Below are positions 7,198 to 12,027 of a DNA stretch of 12,027 bases, piece after piece; positions within the stretch are counted from its first letter, which is position 1, and the number at the start of each line of letters is the position of its first letter. A model generated the notes under the pieces. That model made no database searches, was not told the origin of the DNA, and was given only the letters and a program-made list of their open reading frames with translations. A program made the translations under genes and the position numbers. The DNA lies in the NCBI GenBank assembly GCA_040381035.1, contig JBEIHY010000091.1:1-12027 (forward strand), written 5' to 3'. The stretch comes from REEB506 sp040381035. Lineage in GTDB: Bacteria > Pseudomonadota > Alphaproteobacteria > Caulobacterales > Aquidulcibacteraceae.

Positions 7198-8414
7198 CTA
7201 CCCACAACCAGGCTGACAGTCGTCGTCGTCGACCCACCAATATTCAATGTCTGGACGGTTTTCGCGCCTTCGACCTGATAGTCGCCCGCTTGGCCAGTGA
7301 CTTGCTTGAACGCATCCAAAGCCATGCGCACGCCTGTGGCGCCAACCGGATGGCCAACGCCGATCAGACCGCCCGACGGATTGATCGGCAAACGGCCGCC
7401 GATTTCGATCGAACCATCCTCAATCGCTTTCCATGCTTCGCCGGGCGCGGTGAGCCCAAGGTGCTCAATCGCCATATATTCGGTTGTGGTGAAGCAATCA
7501 TGGGTTTCGACAGCGTGAATTTCAGAGACATCGCCAATGCCAGCGCGGGCGCGGGCATCGTCAATGGCGCGTTTCACCTGCGGAAACACATAAGGCTGCC
7601 CGGCGCTGGCTTCGACTTTGCGGGCATAGCTAATCGGCGCGGAGCGATGGCCCCAGCCTTTGATCTGTGGCAAGCTTTCGAGCGCGATACCGCGGTCTTT
7701 GGCATAGGTTTTGGCGCGCGCTTCTGAAGCCAGAAACACAATCGCGGACCCATCCGTGACTTGGCCGCAATCGTTTTTACGGATCATGCCTTCAACAACG
7801 GGATTGGCTGTATCATCGGCCGTGAAGCTGTTTTCGGTGAAGGCCCATGAACGGGTCTGTGCGTTCGGGTTTTTGCGGCCATTGGCAAAATTGATTTCGG
7901 CGATGCGCATCAAGTGCTCATACTTCAAACCAAAGCGGCGATCATATTCCTCGCCGAGATCGGAAAAAGCGCGCGGCCACAAAAAGGTTGCGTCTTGAAA
8001 TTCGTGGCCGACCCAAGCGGCAGCGCCAAGATTCTCCGCCGCGCGCTGGCCCGCAACATTGCGCATCCATTCCAGCCCGACCACGCAAGCCGTGTCATAG
8101 CGGCCAGCCTCGATTTCGGCGGTCGCGGCAAGAATGGCCACACTACCCGATGCGCAAGCGGCTTCGTGGCGCGACGTCGGCATGCCGTTGAAGTCCGGAT
8201 GCACGAGCCCGAAAAAGCCGCCGAGCAGGCCTTGGCCGGCAAACAGATCGCCGACGAAATTGCCGACATGGCCGGTATCGATATCCTTCGGCTCAAGATC
8301 AACGGCCGCCAGCCCCTCGCCGACCACTTCCGCGAAGGCGTCCGCGAAATCCATATCCTTGCGCGCCCAATTATGGGCGAAATCGCTTTGCCAGCCGCCC
8401 AGAATATAAACCAT
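7194..8414 (-). CDS. SCP2-type thiolase (acetyl-CoA acyltransferase)
   Basis: A 406-residue thiolase of the SCP2/SCPx subfamily, which cleaves 3-ketoacyl-CoAs (or, in related steroid side-chain enzymes, catalyses retro-aldol cleavage). The nucleophile is Cys87 in EAACASGS; HDCF at 305-308 carries the SCP2-type His and Cys; GHPVGATG lies at 354-361. The C-terminal CxGGG cysteine loop of classical thiolases is replaced by NIGGS (391-395), as is usual in this subfamily. I chose the ATG at 8414, with GAGGAA about 6 bases upstream; the open frame extends 42 codons upstream but overlaps the preceding gene and is low-complexity. It follows the MFE-2-like SDR by 31 bases and is translationally coupled to the ligase by ATGA, which suggests a beta-oxidation-like module. 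No DUF35/OB-fold partner protein is seen beside it. Confidence 0.9.
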   Translation of the reverse strand: MVYILGGWQSDFAHNWARKDMDFADAFAEVVGEGLAAVDLEPKDIDTGHVGNFVGDLFAGQGLLGGFFGLVHPDFNGMPTSRHEAACASGSVAILAATAEIEAGRYDTACVVGLEWMRNVAGQRAAENLGAAAWVGHEFQDATFLWPRAFSDLGEEYDRRFGLKYEHLMRIAEINFANGRKNPNAQTRSWAFTENSFTADDTANPVVEGMIRKNDCGQVTDGSAIVFLASEARAKTYAKDRGIALESLPQIKGWGHRSAPISYARKVEASAGQPYVFPQVKRAIDDARARAGIGDVSEIHAVETHDCFTTTEYMAIEHLGLTAPGEAWKAIEDGSIEIGGRLPINPSGGLIGVGHPVGATGVRMALDAFKQVTGQAGDYQVEGAKTVQTLNIGGSTTTTVSLVVGR

Positions 8415-8445
8415 CGGAATTCCTCGCTCACAGATACGATTTTGG

Positions 8446-9354
8446 TCAGGACGCGAAAGCTGGGTCGGCCATGAAGGCCGCGAAGGCTTGACGCGCGTCA
8501 GGATAAGTTTCGAAGGGGCGCGCGGCAATGGCTGCATCAACGCTGGCCGCGATCGCGTCGGACGCCAGCGGCGTCAGCGGCGCTTCAACGGCAAACGCCG
8601 CCCGCAAGCGCCCGCCGCCGCACAGCAGCGTCTGGCCAGACACATCGCAATCGGTGCTGGCCAACCACGCGACCAAAAGCGCGACGGCGCCCGGCTCCAT
8701 GCGATCGGCAAGCGCATCGGGCACATGCGCTTGCGTCATGGCTGTGGCCGCATACGGCGCTATGGCGTTGACGCGCAGCCCGCGCGGTTCGCCCTCAATC
8801 GCCAGCGCCCGGACCAGTCCCAGCAATGCAGCCTTTGAAGCCGCATAGGCCGCCATGCCGTCGCCGCCATGCAGGCCGGCCGAAGAGGCGCTCACCACCA
8901 CGCGGCCAGCGCCTGACTGCGTCAGCGCCTCCCAGGCCGCATGCACGAGATGCAGCGTTCCAAAAAAGTTCATCTCAAATATAGATCGGAAGCCTTCCGC
9001 CGTTTGGCGATGCAGGCGCTTCGCTTCCGGCACGCCAGCATTGGCGACCACGGCGTCGATGCGGCCGAATTCACCCATCGCCAGATCAACCATTGCTACG
9101 CCAGCATAGGGATGTTCGGCGCTTTCGTAACTGGCGATCGCGCGCCCGCCTGCTGCGATGATGTCCGCGGTGACGCGATCGGCGCTGGGCGCCTGGCTGC
9201 GATCCTGCCAGCGATTATTGACCACAATGGATGCGCCGCAGGCAGCCAGCTCCAGCGCATAGGCGCGGCCGAGGCCTTTGCCGGCGCCCGTCACAATCAC
9301 CACCCGCCCGGCCAGGGATGGCTGAGGAGGTGAAGCGGTCGCGATGGTCGGCAT
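8446..9354 (-). CDS. 17beta-HSD4/MFE-2-like SDR
   Basis: A 302-residue SDR resembling the 3-hydroxyacyl-CoA dehydrogenase domain of peroxisomal multifunctional enzyme type 2 (17beta-hydroxysteroid dehydrogenase 4). Evidence: LAGRVVIVTGAGKGLGRAYALELA with cofactor motif TGAGKGLG at 22-29, the long insert after strand 2 (VVNNRWQDRSQAPSADRV, about 44-61) that is typical of this subgroup, ANAG near 104-107, Asn129, and catalytic Ser157, Tyr170 and Lys174. After the fold (about residue 248) there is a 50-residue Ala-rich extension ending FETYPDARQAFAAFMADPAF, also seen in stand-alone MFE-2-like SDRs. Placed between an AT-rich leader and the thiolase, it probably oxidises the beta-hydroxyacyl-CoA that the thiolase then cleaves; this is inference. 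The ribosome site is modest (GGAG about 12 bases from the ATG). Confidence 0.85.
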   Translation of the reverse strand: MPTIATASPPQPSLAGRVVIVTGAGKGLGRAYALELAACGASIVVNNRWQDRSQAPSADRVTADIIAAGGRAIASYESAEHPYAGVAMVDLAMGEFGRIDAVVANAGVPEAKRLHRQTAEGFRSIFEMNFFGTLHLVHAAWEALTQSGAGRVVVSASSAGLHGGDGMAAYAASKAALLGLVRALAIEGEPRGLRVNAIAPYAATAMTQAHVPDALADRMEPGAVALLVAWLASTDCDVSGQTLLCGGGRLRAAFAVEAPLTPLASDAIAASVDAAIAARPFETYPDARQAFAAFMADPAFAS

Positions 9355-9448
9355 AAGCGGCGCGCACTCCAGAGACGCGTCTTATTCATCCATATATCGT
9401 ATCTTTATGCAACCAATATGGCGGCGCGCGGCGCACTCCGTGTGAGGT
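9355..9448 (-). promoter_or_regulatory. AT-rich leader before the SDR, candidate promoter
   Basis: This 94-base gap contains the most AT-rich block in the region (about 9382-9420) in otherwise GC-rich sequence. On the leftward strand it holds TTGGTT and, about 14-16 bases on, TATATG, an approximate promoter with sub-optimal spacing. A 6-base inverted repeat, CCATAT at 9390-9395 and ATATGG at 9416-9421, brackets the core with a 20-base centre. The nine bases GCGCACTCC occur on both sides of the AT block (9362-9370 and 9431-9439). It may start a separate SDR-thiolase-ligase transcript. Confidence 0.4.
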
Positions 9449-10522
9449 TCAAGTGTTGTCCGCCGGCAAACGCCAATCGCCGGAAAAGGGGGTCGCCACT
9501 GGCCGCAAAATCACCCCCGGAGGGGCGGCGCACACATAGGGAATGGCATTGACGACGGTGCCTGCGACCGCGAGTTGCTCAGCAGAAGTGGCGGTTGTGT
9601 CGCCCGGCCGTTTTTCAAGATCGATGGCGATCCGCACGCCCGGTTGGCCATCCAATCGGATCCGCCACAAGGGCGGCTCAGCATTCTCCAGATGCGCGGT
9701 CTCCATATACCAATGGATCGAGATGACCAGCGCGCGCCCGCCTTCAAGGGCCGCGCGCCAACGCCAGTTCACATGCGACATGCCGCCTGCTGGGATCACG
9801 CCGGCAGCGATGGTCAGCGCCTGGGTGGCCGGAAAAACGCGGTGCTGAGTTTCCACCGCATGCCATCGCAAGCGCAGATGCGCCGCCAGCGCCGCCAGCA
9901 CCTCTTCGTACATGCCATTCAGCGACGCCGCCGGGCCCCAGTGCGGATCATTTGCGTCGATGGATTTAACCGGCGCGCCAAACCCAAGAATCTTGAACAC
10001 ATAGTCTGGGTTGCGCACGCTGCGACAATCGACGCTTTCTGTGATTTCGATGGCGTCCAGATCCGCGCAGACGCCACTCGCAACAGCCGCGATCTGCTCG
10101 GCGGCAAAGCCCGGATTGAGGCCCGCCGCCATCAGGCTGGAGCCGCCGGCGCGGCACGCCGCCTGCAACCGCGCCAGGCGCTCCCCGCCCCAATGCTGTG
10201 GGTGGCTATAGCCATTGATGCTGATGACATTCTTGCCCGACGCCAGCAGCGCGATCAGATCGGAATCATGGGTCCCATAAGGCGGCGCCAAGCGGGCGCA
10301 GTGGAGCACGACATCGGCGTCGAGCGCCTGGATCGCGTCAACATCGCGCGTGGCGATGACGCCAGTGGGGGCGCGACGCGCGACCTCGCCCGCGTCCTTG
10401 CCGGCCTTGGCGTCGCCATAGACATAAAGCCCGACCAGCTCCAAATCGGGATGATCGATCACCGCGCGCAAGCACGATTTGCCCATCGCTCCTGTCGCCC
10501 ATTGCACAACTCGAAAACGCAT
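9449..10522 (-). CDS. DapB/diaminopentanoate-dehydrogenase-like oxidoreductase
   Basis: A 357-residue NAD(P)-binding protein of the dihydrodipicolinate-reductase-like group, similar to proteins annotated as 2,4-diaminopentanoate dehydrogenase. A Rossmann N-terminus reads VVQWATGAMGKSCLRAVI with glycine motif GAMG (11-14), followed by HPDLELVGLYVYGDAKAGKDAGE. A segment typical of the group (AGLNPGFAAEQ, about residues 133-143) follows, then a substrate domain with DYVFKILGFG and a long beta-rich C-terminus. Such proteins are frequent neighbours of SDRs and CoA ligases in actinobacterial and sphingomonad degradation clusters, but their reaction there is not established; amino-acid metabolism is unlikely in this context. 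The ATG at 10522 has GGGCAGG just upstream. It is the first structural gene after the regulator, with a palindrome in the leader. Confidence 0.75.
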   Translation of the reverse strand: MRFRVVQWATGAMGKSCLRAVIDHPDLELVGLYVYGDAKAGKDAGEVARRAPTGVIATRDVDAIQALDADVVLHCARLAPPYGTHDSDLIALLASGKNVISINGYSHPQHWGGERLARLQAACRAGGSSLMAAGLNPGFAAEQIAAVASGVCADLDAIEITESVDCRSVRNPDYVFKILGFGAPVKSIDANDPHWGPAASLNGMYEEVLAALAAHLRLRWHAVETQHRVFPATQALTIAAGVIPAGGMSHVNWRWRAALEGGRALVISIHWYMETAHLENAEPPLWRIRLDGQPGVRIAIDLEKRPGDTTATSAEQLAVAGTVVNAIPYVCAAPPGVILRPVATPFSGDWRLPADNT

Positions 10523-10540
10523 GGCCTGCCCGCATCAAAT

Positions 10541-10555
10541 GATCCTGCCAGGATC
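10541..10555. promoter_or_regulatory. Candidate operator palindrome
   Basis: GATCCTG-C-CAGGATC is a perfect inverted repeat with 7-base arms and a single central base, 18 bases upstream of the DapB-like start and about 50 bases beyond the regulator stop. On the leftward strand an AGAATA stretch lies a few bases upstream and could be a -10 element, which would place the palindrome near the transcription start. It lacks a following T-run, so it is more likely a protein-binding site than a terminator. The neighbouring HxlR-type protein is the natural candidate ligand. Confidence 0.45.
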
Positions 10556-10606
10556 GTAGCGGGTATTCTTATGGAAGCGAGGGCCGGGCGCAGGATTTGG
10601 CCGGTT

Positions 10607-11572
10607 TCAAGACGCCCGCTTAAGCCTGACGGCGCCCTTCGACGTCGGCTTCAGATTGAAGCGAACCTCACGCGGCCCAAGCGGCTTTTTGCAAGACGAG
10701 CACACAACGGCGGGCTCAAGCTCGTGGCCATGGACCTTGTGGCGAAGCAAGAGCGGCGGCCCCTCAGGCGAGACATAATATTTGTCGCCCCATTTTAGAA
10801 GCATCAGCAGAATGGGATAATAGTCGATGCCTTTTTCTGTCAGGCGATATTCCGAAATGCGCTCGCCGCGTTCTTGAATGCGCACGACGCCTTGCTCGAT
10901 CAGCCAGGACAATCGCTCGCTGAGGATATTGGTGGCCATCCCCGTGTCCCGCCGGATTTCGTCAAAACGCCGAAGGCCGGTCAGAATGGAGCGGAGCGCC
11001 AGCCCGGCCCACCGATCACCGGTGATCTGGGCGACATCGACCATCAAGCCCGAGCTGTTGGCGGCAGCGTGGCGATGTTGGCGGCGGCGATTGTAATTGG
11101 CCGCCATCCAGCCAACGCCGGGTCCTTCGGCCCAATCCACATCCCGCGCGGTGATTTCTTCGCCGGTTCGCAAACAAACGGGGGTCGGTTCGATATCCTC
11201 ATCGCCGCAGACGCTGTGGTGCAAATTCAAACGGAGCTTACTGGTTTGCGAGCCCCAGCAGCGCTCCCAGCGCAGCATCATGAGGGCCGTCCAATATAGA
11301 TCCTGCCCCTTCTTCGTCATGCGATATTCAGAGTGCGGGGAGTTTTCCCCGATGCGCACTTTGGAAAGGATGCCAGCGGCCACAAGCCGCTTCAAACGGT
11401 TGCTTTGGAGGGTTTGCAGAAGCCCGGTGCGCGCACGGATCTCGTCAAACCGGCGCGCGCCCAGCCAGGAGGCCTCCAAAATCAGCAAAACCGAGGTGTC
11501 CCCGATAACCTCTAACACACGCCAGATCGAACAGGTGCGGATCAGTTTGCCCGAATTCATGACCCGAGACAT
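10607..11572 (-). CDS. Tandem double-HxlR transcriptional regulator
   Basis: A 321-residue DNA-binding protein made of two fused HxlR-type winged-helix units. Unit 1 spans about residues 14-115 (CSIWRVLEVIGDTSVLLILE, RRFDEIRARTGL, then EYRMTKKG) and unit 2 about 175-270 (VDVAQITGDRWAGLALRSIL, RRFDEIRRDTGM, EYRLTEKG). Each is followed by a similar short tail: residues 118-147 with PVCLRTGEEITARDV, and 278-304 with VVCSSCKKPLGPREV. The second tail keeps a CxxC; in the first, one Cys is Thr. HxlR proteins normally dimerise from about 100-130-residue chains, so the fusion may act as a built-in dimer. The ATG at 11572 has AGGG about 9 bases upstream; TTG at 11590 and ATG at 11560 are alternatives. 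It probably regulates the downstream operon; effector unknown. Confidence 0.88.
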   Translation of the reverse strand: MSRVMNSGKLIRTCSIWRVLEVIGDTSVLLILEASWLGARRFDEIRARTGLLQTLQSNRLKRLVAAGILSKVRIGENSPHSEYRMTKKGQDLYWTALMMLRWERCWGSQTSKLRLNLHHSVCGDEDIEPTPVCLRTGEEITARDVDWAEGPGVGWMAANYNRRRQHRHAAANSSGLMVDVAQITGDRWAGLALRSILTGLRRFDEIRRDTGMATNILSERLSWLIEQGVVRIQERGERISEYRLTEKGIDYYPILLMLLKWGDKYYVSPEGPPLLLRHKVHGHELEPAVVCSSCKKPLGPREVRFNLKPTSKGAVRLKRAS

Positions 11573-11637
11573 AAAGCGACGCCCTGGCAAAGGTCAATCT
11601 TTTCAACCATAGCCAAGATCGCGCAGGGCCTAAAGTA

Positions 11638-11657
11638 TCCGTCTTAATCAAGACGGA
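11638..11657. terminator. Hairpin after the synthetase remnant
   Basis: TCCGTCTT and AAGACGGA form a perfect 8-base stem with a 4-base AATC loop, only 2 bases past the stop codon of the leftward synthetase remnant. The trailing sequence on that strand (TACTTT) is a weak T-run. It fits a terminator for that vanished gene. Because it lies 66 bases upstream of the HxlR start, it could also be an operator for the regulator. Confidence 0.5.
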
Positions 11658-11659
11658 CC

Positions 11660-11722
11660 CTAGCTCGCCGCCAAAGCTGTAAGTTCACGGCGCAGGACTT
11701 TGCCCAAGGCGTTGCGCGGAAG
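11660..11722 (-). pseudogene. C-terminal remnant of an acyl-CoA synthetase
   Basis: Reading leftward from 11722 to the TAG at 11662-11660 gives LPRNALGKVLRRELTALAAS, the canonical C-terminal end of ANL-family fatty-acid/aryl CoA ligases, in which the Lys of the PRNxxGK motif is the catalytic adenylation lysine. Only about 20 codons survive. In the same frame two further codons upstream reach a stop (11731-11729), and the sequence becomes an inverted repeat, so the remaining ~500 codons are missing. Short length limits certainty, but the motif match is unusually clear. It must have been a second CoA ligase of this locus, transcribed toward the HxlR gene, and was cut by the element whose end begins near 11724. 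Confidence 0.75.
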
Positions 11723-11723
11723 C

Positions 11724-12027
11724 GCGTGTCAACGACACGCACAGATGTCCGGTTTTCGTAGCAAGGCAAATGTCCGGTTTTAAGGGTCGGGCCGGTCGGT
11801 TTCTTGGTTCGGCTGGAGAGCAGGCCGTTTCTTCATCCCGGCGTTCCTTTTTGGTTGAGCGTCGCGCGCAGCGGCGGTCAAGGCCAGCGCGCGAGCGCTG
11901 CCCGCAGGGCTTGGCCTTGAGGGCCGCGAGCACGGCGCTGCACTGGCGCCAGCCGGGTCGGGCCGTGCGGGTGCAGCCGCATCCTTTGAAGGCGCGGGGA
12001 AGCGCGCGATCTCGCGCGGGCCGCTGA
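11724..12027. mobile_element. Repeat-rich non-coding DNA, candidate IS end
   Basis: These ~300 bases contain no recognisable gene. They begin exactly where the synthetase coding sequence stops. Features: a 7-base-arm inverted repeat GCGTGTC-AAC-GACACGC (11724-11740); the 12-mer ATGTCCGGTTTT twice, at 11745-11756 and 11770-11781; a 9-base-arm inverted repeat TCAAGGCCA/TGGCCTTGA (11878-11886 and 11912-11920); and CGCGCGA-TC-TCGCGCG (12003-12018). Repeated short motifs just inside a terminus resemble the multiple terminal repeats of IS21-family elements, whose ends begin TG as at 11727. No transposase is present in the window, so the family is a guess. Open frames here are Arg-rich and look like chance frames. 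Confidence 0.4.
11745..11781 (+). repeat. Direct repeat of ATGTCCGGTTTT
   Basis: Two exact copies of a 12-base word start 25 bases apart (11745 and 11770). The flanking bases are also partly alike (CAG/CAA before). Such spacing, about two helical turns plus, is compatible with transposase- or regulator-binding sites. Confidence 0.7.

Noticed and set aside
8415..8540. Upstream extension of the thiolase frame by 42 codons
   Set aside because: It overlaps the preceding SDR gene, is proline-rich and not thiolase-like, while the ATG at 8414 has a strong GAGGAA site and starts the fold directly.
10541..10555. Palindrome as a Rho-independent terminator of the regulator gene
   Set aside because: Stem is short with a one-base centre that cannot form a proper loop, and no T-run follows on either strand.
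9575..10798. Long rightward open frame (407 codons) opposite the DapB-like and regulator genes
   Set aside because: Its translation is Arg/His/Ala-rich without a recognisable fold, it runs antisense across two well-supported genes and their intergenic gap, and long antisense frames are common in GC-rich DNA.
11770..12027. Open frames on both strands of the last 260 bases as genes
   Set aside because: Arg/Ala/Gly-rich with no fold or motif, no ribosome site, and overlapping the inverted repeats.
1..12027. tRNA, rRNA, riboswitch or CRISPR
   Set aside because: I saw no cloverleaf with a GTTCRA arm, no rRNA-like sequence, no known riboswitch core and no regularly spaced repeats.

Overview
The window is GC-rich (roughly 60% or more) and densely packed. 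Its gene content suggests an alphaproteobacterium of the sphingomonad/Caulobacterales/Rhizobiales type: a TonB-dependent outer-membrane receptor, two short-chain dehydrogenases, a feruloyl-CoA-synthase-like ligase, an SCP2-type thiolase and a doubled HxlR regulator. The order cannot be fixed from sequence alone. No rRNA, tRNA or CRISPR is visible. The content is catabolic: CoA activation, oxidation and thiolytic cleavage of an organic acid of unknown identity, with an uptake receptor at one end.

Layout. 1-1792 (+): the 5'-truncated, frameshifted beta-barrel part of a TonB-dependent receptor, followed by a strong hairpin terminator (1802-1838). 1882-2769 (+): two tandem NTF2/SnoaL/limonene-epoxide-hydrolase-fold genes of identical length; the first carries an in-frame TAG where the second has Trp. 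2774-4507 (-): an NADPH-type membrane protein (DUF1295, steroid 5-alpha-reductase-like) followed by a nitronate-monooxygenase-like flavoprotein. 4618-5433 (+): a classical SDR, divergent from the DUF1295 gene and sharing a TTAA with the stop codon of the convergent ligase. 5430-11572 (-): the main operon-like block in transcription order: double-HxlR regulator, DapB/diaminopentanoate-dehydrogenase-like oxidoreductase, 17beta-HSD4/MFE-2-like SDR, SCP2-type thiolase, and the ligase, which is broken by two frame changes near its N-terminus. 11660-11722 (-): only the last ~21 codons of a second acyl-CoA synthetase. 11724-12027: non-coding, repeat-rich DNA that looks like the end of an insertion element.

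How the genes could work together (inference): the receptor imports a bulky substrate; the ligase makes its CoA thioester; the MFE-2-like SDR oxidises a 3-hydroxyacyl-CoA; the thiolase, coupled to the ligase by an ATGA overlap, cleaves it; the NTF2-fold proteins, flavoprotein and DUF1295 protein modify the ring or side chain. The double-HxlR protein is the obvious local regulator, and a perfect 7+1+7 palindrome lies just upstream of the DapB-like gene.

A striking property is damage: one apparent single-base deletion in the receptor, two in the ligase, a nonsense codon in the first NTF2-fold gene, and a truncated synthetase. This is either a decaying catabolic island or a consensus sequence with residual errors. 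The single-base deletion in a G-run argues for the second in at least one case; the clean Trp-to-TAG change and the truncation argue for the first.
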